Positions 25,859 to 33,510 of a stretch of DNA of 64,000 bases are shown in pieces. A program made the translations under genes and the position numbers. This stretch comes from Aidingimonas halophila (lineage in GTDB: Bacteria > Pseudomonadota > Gammaproteobacteria > Pseudomonadales > Halomonadaceae): the NCBI RefSeq assembly GCF_900106955.1, contig NZ_FNNI01000006.1, forward strand, positions 1 to 64,000, in the 5' to 3' direction. Numbering within the stretch: the first letter of the stretch is position 1; the number at the start of each line of letters is the position of its first letter. The notes beneath the pieces are model-generated. The model worked only from the letters and a program-made list of their open reading frames with translations, did no database searches and had not been told where the DNA came from.

Positions 25859-26458
25859 TTAGCTGAGTGTCAGGAACGCACCGCCGGTCGTGATGAGAAT
25901 ACCAAGCAGCTGTACGAGGCGTTTATCGCGTGACATCAACCGCTGACCCACCCACCGAGCCATGTAAGTGATAAATAGCGTAGCGACAATAAAGCCGGCA
26001 AGATACATCAGAGGCGCCATCCCCGCCGGCATTTCCGCGCCATGGGCCTGCCCATGGAAAAACAGGAAAAGCACGACCATAGGGGCGCCCAGCACTGTCG
26101 GCGCCTTGAAGAGCGTGGTGACCAGCATCCCCATCAGCAGGACCGACATGACGATACCGAATTCGATCCCCGGCAAGAGTAAGCCTCCCCACGCCACGAC
26201 GGCACCAAGCAGCATACCGAAAGCCGCCAACCAGGGGATCACCGAACGGCACGCCGGACGTTGGTTAAGGCTCCAGACGCCGATCGCCATCATTGCCACC
26301 ATGTGATCGAGTCCAAGCAGCGGGTGGGCCAATCCCGACCAGAACCCGCCGGCGACCACCTCGTGTCCCGGATGGGCAATGGCGCCCCCCGATGCCAACA
26401 GCAACACGCTTCCCACTACCGGCCATACACCCACTCTCCCCTTCATGCGCCGTGCCAT
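25859..26458 (-). CDS. hupE: HupE/UreJ-family nickel (cobalt) permease
   Basis: The ATG at 26458 is chosen because GAGGAG lies 7 bases upstream; the open frame extends further. The 199-residue protein has a signal-like first segment ending in AIAHPGHEV, then about six membrane spans with GLAHPLLGLDHMVAMMAIGVWS and LFLFFHGQAHGAEMP, the His-rich HupE motifs thought to bind metal. HupE proteins move nickel or cobalt inwards for hydrogenase or urease. Neither enzyme is here, but larB, larC and larE lie upstream on the same strand and need nickel. It is 61 bases after the rraA-like gene. Confidence 0.75.
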   Translation of the reverse strand: MARRMKGRVGVWPVVGSVLLLASGGAIAHPGHEVVAGGFWSGLAHPLLGLDHMVAMMAIGVWSLNQRPACRSVIPWLAAFGMLLGAVVAWGGLLLPGIEFGIVMSVLLMGMLVTTLFKAPTVLGAPMVVLFLFFHGQAHGAEMPAGMAPLMYLAGFIVATLFITYMARWVGQRLMSRDKRLVQLLGILITTGGAFLTLS

Positions 26459-26519
26459 AACCATTCTCCTCGTCATCAATCGATACCAACGTTCAGTCTC
26501 CTCGACACAACAAGGAAAC

Positions 26520-27245
26520 TCATCGTCCGCGACGCTTTCGCCAAGCGGCAAAATCATCCTTGCTCTGCTGTTTCGTCGGTGGATAAAGGCCGATGATGGA
26601 GCGCCCCGCCAGGACTTCTTCCGTGACGAAATCTTCGAACGCCGTCATTTCCACCGCTTCATCGGCGATTTCATCGGCGAGATGTGCCGGTATGACGATC
26701 ACCCCCTCACCGTCGCCGACAATGACATCGCCGGGAAACACGGGGACATCGCCGCAACCGATCGGCACATTGATGTCGATCGCCTGATGGAGCGTCAGAT
26801 TGGTCGGCGCGGACGGACGCTGGTGATACGCCGGTATGTCCAGTCCAGCGATCTCGGGTGAGTCACGAAAACCGCCGTCCGTCACGACCCCGGACACTCC
26901 CCGCACCATCATCCTTGAAATGAGGATGGAACCCGCCGACGCCGCGCGAGGGTCGCGCCGACTGTCGATGACCATCACCGCGCCGGCAGGACACTGCTCG
27001 ACGGCGGCGCGTTGCGGATGGTCGGGATCCTGGAAGACCGTGATGGGATTGAGGTCTTCCCGGGCGGGGATATAACGAAGCGTGAACGCTTCTCCCACCA
27101 TATTGGACTTCTCGGGGTCGAGCGGGCTTACCTCCTGGATGAACTGATTGCGCAACCCGCGCTTGAACAGTGCCGTACTCAAGGTGGCCGTACTGACGCC
27201 CATCAGCTTTTCGCGTGTCTGTGTCGTAAGGGTCGTTTCTGACAT
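26520..27245 (-). CDS. RraA-like family protein (probable aldolase/decarboxylase)
   Basis: The start at 27245 (MSETTLTTQT) has GAGGAG upstream; the frame begins six codons earlier. The 241-residue protein has the RraA/HMG-aldolase fold: GEAFTLRYIP, the central GSILISRMMVRGVSGVVTDGGFRD (Arg and Asp of the metal site) and PGDVIVGDGEGVIVIP. Relatives include the RNase E regulator RraA and 4-hydroxy-4-methyl-2-oxoglutarate aldolase/oxaloacetate decarboxylase. Its place 14 bases after a sugar-acid dehydratase gene argues for a metabolic role on a 2-keto acid rather than RNase control. Confidence 0.65.
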   Translation of the reverse strand: MSETTLTTQTREKLMGVSTATLSTALFKRGLRNQFIQEVSPLDPEKSNMVGEAFTLRYIPAREDLNPITVFQDPDHPQRAAVEQCPAGAVMVIDSRRDPRAASAGSILISRMMVRGVSGVVTDGGFRDSPEIAGLDIPAYHQRPSAPTNLTLHQAIDINVPIGCGDVPVFPGDVIVGDGEGVIVIPAHLADEIADEAVEMTAFEDFVTEEVLAGRSIIGLYPPTKQQSKDDFAAWRKRRGR

Positions 27246-27259
27246 GACGTTCGTGCTCC

Positions 27260-29011
27260 TCAATAAATATCGGGCTCGCCCACGGCAGGACCGAAATCGG
27301 TCTCCAGAAAGTCGAAGTCACAACCTTCGTTCGCCTGTTTGATGTGTTGCGCAAACATCCAGCCATAGCCTCGCGCAAAGGCCGGCCTGGGGGGCGTCCA
27401 TTCAGCACGGCGGCGTGCCAGTTCGTCGTCCGAGACATCCATGGAGAGACGCCGCTGGGCTATATTGATGTGGACCATGTCGCCAGTCCTCAACAGCGCC
27501 AACGGTCCGCCGGCGGCCGCTTCGGGGGCGGCATGCAGCATGCAGGCGCCATAACTGGTACCACTCATGCGGGCATCGGAAAGGCGCAGCATGTCGCGCA
27601 CGCCCTGCTTGACGAGCTTGGTCGGTATCGGCAGCATCCCCCACTCCGGCATCCCCGGCCCTCCCAGGGGCCCTACATTGCGAAGCACCATCACATGGTC
27701 GGCCGTGACCTCCAGATCGTCGTCGTCGATGGCCGCCTTCATTTCGGGGTAACTATCGAACACCAGGGCCGGCCCCGTATGATCATGGAACCTGGGGTCG
27801 CAAGCGGCGGGCTTGATTACGCACCCATCGGGAGCCAGATTGCCGCGCAACACCGCCAATGAGCCTTCCCGGTAGACCGGATTCGACAGTGGCCGAATCA
27901 CCTCGTCGTTGTAGACTTCCGCGCCCTGCAGCGTCTCGCCCAGGGTCTCGCCGGTCACCGTCACGGTATCGAGCGCCAGGAAATCGGTCAGACGGGTCAT
28001 CAACGCGCGCAATCCACCTGCGTAGTAAAAGTCCTCCATGAGGAAGTGCTCGCCGCTCGGTCGCACATTGGCGATGACGGGAATATCACGACTGGCCTGA
28101 TCGAAATCCTCCAGTGACATATCGATGCCCGCCCGCCGGGCCATGGCAATCAAGTGGATGACCGCATTCGTCGAACACCCCGTCGCCATGGCAACAGTGA
28201 CGGCATTATTGACCGCCGCCGGCGTGATGATTCGCCCAGGCGTCAGATCCTCCCAGACCATGTCCACGATCCGGCGCCCCGAGGCCGCGCACATGCGTAT
28301 ATGGTTGGCATCAGCCGCCGGGATCGAGCTCGCCGCCGGTAACGTCAGGCCCATGGCTTCGGCAATGGCGGTCATCGTGCTGGCCGTTCCCATCGTCATG
28401 CAGTGGCCGTATGACCGTGCGATACCCCCTTCTATGGCAATCCATTCATCGCGATCGATATTCCCCGCACGACGCTCGTCCCAGTATTTCCAGGCATCCG
28501 AACCGCTTCCCAGAACGTTTCCCTGCCAGTTGCCACGCAGCATCGGGCCCGCCGGCACGAAAATCGCGGGGAGCCCGGCACTGACCGCGCCCAATACCAG
28601 GCCCGGCGTGGTCTTGTCGCAGCCGCCCATCAACACCACGCCGTCCACGGGGTGCGAGCGCAGTAGCTCCTCGACTTCCATGGCCAGCATGTTGCGATAC
28701 AGCATGGTGGTCGGTTTCACGAAGTTCTCGGCCAACGACAACGCCGGCAACTCGATTGGGAAACCGCCCGCTTCGCTGATGCCGCGTCGAATATCATCGA
28801 CTCGATGCTTGAAGTGCGCATGGCACGGATTGATGTCGGACCAGGTATTGATGATGGCGATCTGAGGCCGGGCTTCCCAATCACTCGGTTCCCGGCCCAT
28901 CTGCATGGCCCGCGAGCGATGACCGAAGGAACGCAGGTCGTCGGGCGCATACCAGCGGGCACTACGCAAGGTCTCGGGATGTTTACTGTATTTGCTGTTG
29001 TTGTTTGTCAT
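27260..29011 (-). CDS. IlvD/Edd-family sugar-acid dehydratase
   Basis: From the ATG at 29011 (AGGA upstream) the protein is 583 residues. It is an Fe-S dehydratase of the IlvD/Edd family. Three Cys expected to hold the cluster are at about C63 (DINPCHAHF), C131 (LMGGCDKTTPG) and C204 (GHCMTMGTAST). The C-terminal part shows SDARMSGTSYGACMLHAAPE. It resembles L-arabonate/D-xylonate/D-gluconate dehydratases more than dihydroxyacid dehydratase, and would convert an aldonic or aldaric acid to its 2-keto-3-deoxy form. It is followed closely by rraA-like and hupE genes and preceded by a candidate operator. Confidence 0.75.
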   Translation of the reverse strand: MTNNNSKYSKHPETLRSARWYAPDDLRSFGHRSRAMQMGREPSDWEARPQIAIINTWSDINPCHAHFKHRVDDIRRGISEAGGFPIELPALSLAENFVKPTTMLYRNMLAMEVEELLRSHPVDGVVLMGGCDKTTPGLVLGAVSAGLPAIFVPAGPMLRGNWQGNVLGSGSDAWKYWDERRAGNIDRDEWIAIEGGIARSYGHCMTMGTASTMTAIAEAMGLTLPAASSIPAADANHIRMCAASGRRIVDMVWEDLTPGRIITPAAVNNAVTVAMATGCSTNAVIHLIAMARRAGIDMSLEDFDQASRDIPVIANVRPSGEHFLMEDFYYAGGLRALMTRLTDFLALDTVTVTGETLGETLQGAEVYNDEVIRPLSNPVYREGSLAVLRGNLAPDGCVIKPAACDPRFHDHTGPALVFDSYPEMKAAIDDDDLEVTADHVMVLRNVGPLGGPGMPEWGMLPIPTKLVKQGVRDMLRLSDARMSGTSYGACMLHAAPEAAAGGPLALLRTGDMVHINIAQRRLSMDVSDDELARRRAEWTPPRPAFARGYGWMFAQHIKQANEGCDFDFLETDFGPAVGEPDIY

Positions 29012-29057
29012 GACGTGTCCTGAAACGGCTAGGATACGCGGCACTCAAGTCGTCTGC

Positions 29058-29079
29058 TTATCATTCATATGATGAATAA
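29058..29079. promoter_or_regulatory. candidate GntR operator upstream of the IlvD/Edd dehydratase gene
   Basis: The plus strand reads TTATCATTCATATGATGA from 29058, an imperfect dyad. TTATCAT matches one half of the motif found upstream of the larA-like and garD genes. It lies in the 120-base gap between the aldolase stop and the dehydratase start. The match is weaker than at the other three sites. Confidence 0.35.
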
Positions 29080-29131
29080 ACTGACATTGATGCCGCTCTC
29101 TCGATAGACGATCTACGCGGTAACGAACGGC

Positions 29132-29914
29132 TTAGCGGTTCTCGACCAACGCTCTGAAATGATCCGCCCTGGCATCGGCCTGGCGTGTCAGCAGGCCCAT
29201 GTCCGAGGCCACTGCAATGAACGCAAAGCCGGCATCGAGCCAGTGTTCCGCCTGCTCCTGCACGGGCGCGAGAATGCCGGCGGGCATACGGTGTTCCCGG
29301 CAAAGCGCCAACCCCCTTGCGATCTCTCGTTGCACCTCGGCGTGTCCGGCTTCGCCGATATGTCCCATATCGGCGGCGAGATCGGAAGGACCGATGAAAA
29401 TGGCATCGACCCCTTCCACCGCGGCGATGGCGGGAATATTGTCGATCGCCCTCGATGTCTCGACCTGCACGATCAGACATAGCTCGTCATTGGCCCGGTG
29501 GACATAGTCGGGCACGCGGCCATAGCGGTTGGCACGATGGGCGGCCGCCACGCCTCGGATGCCCTGATTAGGATAGCGAACCGCCGCGACCGCGCGTTCG
29601 GCCTCTTCCGCCGTCTGCACGAAGGGAATCAGCAAGGTCTGCGCCCCGATGTCGAGAAAGCGCTTGATGAGAACCGGATCGTTCCAGGCCGGGCGTACGA
29701 CAGCTGCGGTCTGGGTTCCCGCCAACGCCTGCAGTTGTGTCACGACATTGGGGAGTTCATTCGGTGAATGCTCGGTGTCCAACAGCACCCAATCGAATCC
29801 GGAATCGCTCAGGGCGTCGATCACGATGTTGGAACACAAGGTGCTCCATATACCGATCTGCGCCTGTTCGTTCAACAACGACTTGAAGCGGTTCTGTGGC
29901 AACGTGGCAGGCAT
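29132..29914 (-). CDS. garL: HpcH/HpaI aldolase, 2-dehydro-3-deoxyglucarate aldolase-like
   Basis: This 260-residue class II aldolase closely follows the pattern of E. coli GarL: QIGIWSTLCSN, GFDWVLLDTEHSPNE (about 40-54), VVRPAWNDPVLIKRFLDIGA, YPNQGIRGVAAAHRANRYG, LIVQVETSRAIDN (metal Glu) and IFIGPSDLAADMGH (metal Asp). GarL splits 5-keto-4-deoxy-D-glucarate into pyruvate and tartronate semialdehyde. With a galactarate dehydratase (garD) in the same locus this specificity is likely. AAGGAG precedes the ATG. It follows larB by 31 bases and is in the lar operon. Confidence 0.75.
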   Translation of the reverse strand: MPATLPQNRFKSLLNEQAQIGIWSTLCSNIVIDALSDSGFDWVLLDTEHSPNELPNVVTQLQALAGTQTAAVVRPAWNDPVLIKRFLDIGAQTLLIPFVQTAEEAERAVAAVRYPNQGIRGVAAAHRANRYGRVPDYVHRANDELCLIVQVETSRAIDNIPAIAAVEGVDAIFIGPSDLAADMGHIGEAGHAEVQREIARGLALCREHRMPAGILAPVQEQAEHWLDAGFAFIAVASDMGLLTRQADARADHFRALVENR

Positions 29915-29945
29915 AGCGTCTCCTTGGGTTTGTTATTGTCGATGA

Positions 29946-30608
29946 TCACGACTGGCTTCCTAGAATCCGGATGGCGGCACAGGCGGCACCGTATCCGTTA
30001 TCGATATTCACCACGGTCACGCCCGGAGCACAGCTGGACAACGCCGAATCCAGGGCCGCTCGACCGCCGTCAGCGACGCCGTAGCCCACCGAGGTCGGTA
30101 CCGCGATGATGCTTCCCGATACCAGGCCGGCGACGACACTGGGCAAGGCCGCGTCCATGCCGGCGAATACCAGTTTGATGGGGACGGCCTCCAGCCGCTC
30201 GACATGGTCGAGCAGCCGCCACAGGCCGGCCACGCCCACGTCGCTGACCACATCGACGGCATAGCCGTTATATTCGAGCGTGCGCCGCGCTTCGGCAGCG
30301 ACTCGCGCATCCGCCGTACCGGCCGTCACGATGGCGATGGCCGGCGCATCCCGAGGGGACGGCATGTCACCCAACACGGCCGTGCTGGACAGCGAGTCAT
30401 AATCGAGAATCTGCTGAATGTGCGCAGGCTGGGCCTCCCAGCACTGCTGGCTGATGCGGGTAATGAGCAAGCGGCGCTCCTCCGCGACGGCCTCATCGAC
30501 GATCGCGGCAATGCGATCCGGCGTCTTGGATTGCGCAAAGACGGCCTCCTCCAACCCGATACGAGAGGCACGCTTGCGATCGAAACGGACAATCTGTTCA
30601 TCAGCCAT
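29946..30608 (-). CDS. larB: nickel-pincer cofactor biosynthesis protein LarB
   Basis: The ATG at 30608 overlaps the larE stop (ATGGCTGA), giving 220 residues. LarB carboxylates the pyridinium ring of nicotinic acid adenine dinucleotide and cleaves the phosphoanhydride, the first step to the nickel-pincer nucleotide. The C-terminal PurE-like domain is clear: AIAIVTAGTADARVAAEARR, VVSDVGVAGLWRLLDHVERL, VFAGMDAALPSVVAGLVSG and VPTSVGYGVADGGRAALDSA. It is the third gene of larC-larE-larB and precedes the garL-like gene. Confidence 0.9.
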   Translation of the reverse strand: MADEQIVRFDRKRASRIGLEEAVFAQSKTPDRIAAIVDEAVAEERRLLITRISQQCWEAQPAHIQQILDYDSLSSTAVLGDMPSPRDAPAIAIVTAGTADARVAAEARRTLEYNGYAVDVVSDVGVAGLWRLLDHVERLEAVPIKLVFAGMDAALPSVVAGLVSGSIIAVPTSVGYGVADGGRAALDSALSSCAPGVTVVNIDNGYGAACAAIRILGSQS

Positions 30609-31416
30609 GCAGAAAGGCACTCCCTTGTTGATAGGCAGCCAGGGTGACAGGCGCTTCACGCCCATGATCCGCCATGATGCGTCTGGCCTGAGACAGCAAT
30701 TGTCGATGCGAGGCCGGGGTCAGAGACGTAAATGATGCGTCGTCCAGTTCGATGCAGTATTCCGAATGACGCACCCGACAGCGAACCGTGATGTTGCCCA
30801 GCCGGTCACGCACCGATTTTTCGATCGCATCCACCATCAGCAGCGTATCGGCCTCGACCGGAAGCCCCGTCTCGATACGGCTCGACAGACAGGGCGCGGC
30901 GGGTAGACGCGAGATATCGGTCAGACCCAACGAGTGCGCCAGCGCGCGAACCGCGGCTTTGTCCATGCCCGCTTCCACGAACGGATGGACGACACCGTGT
31001 TCACTGGCGGCGATGAGGCCGGGACGATAATCGCCCAGGTCGTCGGTATTCGTTCCGGACGCTATCGTCAGGGACGTCCCCTGGAAATGCGCCTGCAGTC
31101 GCGACATCGTGTGGTACAGGTGAGTCTTGCAGTAATAACATCGATTGACGGGATTGCGGAGATAGTCGGGATCGTCGAACTCCCCCGCATCGATGACCTC
31201 GAGCCGCAACTGCCATTGGCCGGCAAGCCGCCGGACCCGGGCTGAGGCATCCCCCGGCACGGCCGGCGACAGCGCATGGCAGAGCGTCACGTTCTCCCGG
31301 CCCCGGACCCGATGGGCGGCCGCTGCCAGGGTCAAACTATCCACTCCGCCACTGACGGCAATGACCAGCATTTCCGGCGTCTGTAACGCGGCATGCAGTT
31401 CGGCGGAAATGGCCAT
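30601..31416 (-). CDS. larE: nickel-pincer cofactor sulfur transferase LarE
   Basis: This 271-residue PP-loop ATPase has AVSGGVDSLTL (about 20-30) and activates a carboxylate by adenylation before sulfur insertion. A Cys at exactly position 176 (AAPCLSSRIETG) corresponds to the sacrificial Cys of Lactobacillus LarE. Two further Cys form CYYC at 93-96, so a cluster-bound variant of the chemistry cannot be excluded. The start codon overlaps the larC stop by one base (TAATG), which implies coupling. The protein acts between LarB and LarC in the cytoplasm. Confidence 0.9.
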   Translation of the reverse strand: MAISAELHAALQTPEMLVIAVSGGVDSLTLAAAAHRVRGRENVTLCHALSPAVPGDASARVRRLAGQWQLRLEVIDAGEFDDPDYLRNPVNRCYYCKTHLYHTMSRLQAHFQGTSLTIASGTNTDDLGDYRPGLIAASEHGVVHPFVEAGMDKAAVRALAHSLGLTDISRLPAAPCLSSRIETGLPVEADTLLMVDAIEKSVRDRLGNITVRCRVRHSEYCIELDDASFTSLTPASHRQLLSQARRIMADHGREAPVTLAAYQQGSAFLHG

Positions 31417-32612
31417 TACTCATCCTCCCGAACGTGTTCGGCTTCGACTCTTGCCTGCTGTCGCTGTCGCTGGGATTGCCGGAGCCGAGCGATATCATCC
31501 GCCTCGGCCTTGCGGGTATCACCGGACGGACGGAACGCCGTCTTGACGCGAACCGAGCCGTGACGGGTAGCCGCTTCGCCATGCTCCCTGGTCAGCAGTG
31601 CGCGCTCGACGTCATGGTAGCGAATGCCCAGAGTCGTGGTCTGGCGAAAACACGCCGCCAGAATGTCATCGACGTGCTCCGGCTGCGCCAGCAATTCGAT
31701 CCGGAAACCGAGGCGACCCTTCTTCGACGCACGGGTATCCTGAGAGAGGTCCAGCACCCCGGGCATGTCACGCAACAGGTCGACGGCAATCGCGATGTCT
31801 TCAGGCGTTTGATCATCGACATCGAACACCGCCTGGACGACCCGATCATGACTAAAGCCTGAGGCTTGCTCAGTTCCCTCGAGCACCAGCAGTCGCAAGG
31901 CATTGGCCCGACCCTGCAGTTCACGGCTGCCGAACCCCGTACCGGACCCGAGCAACCGGCCGGCACAACGGGTATCGAAATGACAATCGAGATGACGGAG
32001 TATCGATGCCCCCGTGGGAGTAATACGCTCCCCGGCCACTCCGTCATCGTGTACCGGCATTCCGGCCAGCAACTCAGACGTCGCGGGTGCCGGTACCGAG
32101 ACCCAGCCGTGATCGGTATGCACCCGACCACTCCCCATCGGCAGCGAACCGCACAACCACTCCGTATCCCCGATGGCCTCGAGCAGCGCGGCAACCGCCA
32201 CGACATCGATCACCGAGTCCCAGGCACCGACCTCATGGAACGCCACCTGCCGACGGGTCACTCCGTGAACGGTCGCCTCGGCATCGGCCAGCAGTGCATA
32301 GATATCCAGCGCCCGGCTCGCGACACCTGGCGGCAGGCCGCAATGGCCGATGAGTTCGACGAGATCACCATAATGATGGTGGCTATGGGCCTCATGGTCG
32401 CTTGCGGCTGCAACGTGGAAACGCTTGCCTTGAAACCCTGAAAACGTACCTTGCTCGATTCGCCAGCTCACCGGGGGCGGCAATGGCAGGCAAGCCAATG
32501 CATCCGCCAGTGCCGACTCATGCTCCGGAAACGCATCCAGCAGCGCGGCGACCATCATGTCACCGGCAACGCCACCGAGTGGATCGATCCGAATCAAGCG
32601 CTTTCGCTGCAT
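31416..32612 (-). CDS. larC: nickel insertion protein LarC
   Basis: The ATG at 32612 has GGAG six bases upstream and is preferred over the ATG at 32624, giving 398 residues. LarC inserts nickel into the dithiolate pincer nucleotide with CTP hydrolysis. Family features are IRIDPLGGVAGDMMVAALLD near the N-terminus, a His-rich stretch (SDHEAHSHHHYGDL), VAFHEVGAWDSVIDVVAVAA and GERITPTGASILRHL. Some organisms make LarC from two frames by programmed frameshift; here it is one continuous frame. It is the first gene of the operon, next to a divergent boundary with gntR upstream on the same strand. Confidence 0.9.
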   Translation of the reverse strand: MQRKRLIRIDPLGGVAGDMMVAALLDAFPEHESALADALACLPLPPPVSWRIEQGTFSGFQGKRFHVAAASDHEAHSHHHYGDLVELIGHCGLPPGVASRALDIYALLADAEATVHGVTRRQVAFHEVGAWDSVIDVVAVAALLEAIGDTEWLCGSLPMGSGRVHTDHGWVSVPAPATSELLAGMPVHDDGVAGERITPTGASILRHLDCHFDTRCAGRLLGSGTGFGSRELQGRANALRLLVLEGTEQASGFSHDRVVQAVFDVDDQTPEDIAIAVDLLRDMPGVLDLSQDTRASKKGRLGFRIELLAQPEHVDDILAACFRQTTTLGIRYHDVERALLTREHGEAATRHGSVRVKTAFRPSGDTRKAEADDIARLRQSQRQRQQARVEAEHVREDE

Positions 32613-32645
32613 GGCGAGCTCCATTCTCGTTATCGCGTAGGCACG

Positions 32646-33383
32646 CTACGTTTTCATGACGCCGTAGTACGTCTTCAGGCGGTGCATGTTGCACTCGATG
32701 TGGTATCTCGCTGCCGTCCGGGCGGCATCGACGTCCTGATCGGCGATGGCATCGATCAGGGTCTGGTGCTCGGCGATGGGCGCCTGCCCGCCATCGACAC
32801 GGGTCGCTGCCTTGCGCCGGGAAACCAGGATCGTCTCCTTGAGATAACTGCTCAGATAGTTGAAAAACTCGAGATACAACTCGTTGTCGGTGGCGGTGCA
32901 AACGGCCCGGTGGAATGCCATGTCCGCATCGACGCCGGCCTGAATATCGCCCGACGCCACCGCTTCCTGAAACGAACTCTGGGCATCGCGCATCATCGTC
33001 AGGTCGTGGCGGGTACGCCGCTGGGCGGCAAAGGCGGCCGCCTCGACCTCGAACCCCATGCGCAACTCCACCATGCGCAGGACATGCTCGATGCTCTGCG
33101 CATCATGGCCACGCATGGAGAACCCGCGATCCGGACGTGTCGATACCACGAAAACGCCTCGCCCCTGCTGGCTGCTCAACAAACCATCCACCTTCAAGCG
33201 AGACACCGCTTCACGGACCACGGTGCGGCTGACGCCCAGGTTCTTGGCCAGCGTGCTCTCCGAGGGCAGTAGCTCCCCCACCTCGAGATCACCGGATGTC
33301 ACCATGCTGCGAAGTTCATCCGTCACTTGATCGCTCAAGCTGACGGTCTTGCGCACGGCACGGAATGCGGACGGCTCTTTCAT
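32646..33383 (-). CDS. FadR-subfamily GntR transcriptional regulator
   Basis: This 245-residue regulator has an N-terminal winged helix (LLPSESTLAKNLGVSRTVVR, about 38-57) and a helical FCD ligand domain with the metal/carboxylate pattern AFHRAV and IAEHQTLIDAI. FCD regulators usually bind small organic or sugar acids. It is divergent from the larA-like gene and 33 bases upstream of larC on the same strand, so it probably controls both directions. A repeated motif TTGT-N3-ATAA, the type of site bound by FadR-family proteins, occurs in front of the larA-like, TAXI-TRAP and garD genes. Confidence 0.8.
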   Translation of the reverse strand: MKEPSAFRAVRKTVSLSDQVTDELRSMVTSGDLEVGELLPSESTLAKNLGVSRTVVREAVSRLKVDGLLSSQQGRGVFVVSTRPDRGFSMRGHDAQSIEHVLRMVELRMGFEVEAAAFAAQRRTRHDLTMMRDAQSSFQEAVASGDIQAGVDADMAFHRAVCTATDNELYLEFFNYLSSYLKETILVSRRKAATRVDGGQAPIAEHQTLIDAIADQDVDAARTAARYHIECNMHRLKTYYGVMKT

Positions 33384-33400
33384 TCTCTCTCACTCATGAC

Positions 33401-33434
33401 TTACAAAATGCGATTTATATTCTTATCATACAAG
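33401..33434 (+). promoter_or_regulatory. promoter of the larA-like gene with overlapping operator
   Basis: A -35 box TTACAA (33401-33406) and a -10 box TATCAT (33424-33429) are 17 bases apart, reading towards the larA-like gene. The motif TTATCATACAA (33423-33433; other strand TTGTATGATAA) covers the -10 box, a position suited to repression by the divergently encoded GntR protein. Confidence 0.5.
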
Positions 33435-33510
33435 ATACACGCCCAACAGCAAGCGTGTGAGACGCCGCAATGAACGGCGTCTCTGCCAACACCACAACAA
33501 GGAGACCGAG

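Noticed and set aside
25859-26458. Hydrogenase or urease accessory role for HupE
   Set aside because: No hydrogenase or urease gene is in the window, and the neighbouring nickel-pincer genes give a more direct reason for nickel uptake.
26520-27245. RNase E regulator RraA assignment
   Set aside because: The protein is longer than RraA and sits next to a sugar-acid dehydratase gene. The family fold is shared with aldolases, so a metabolic role fits better.
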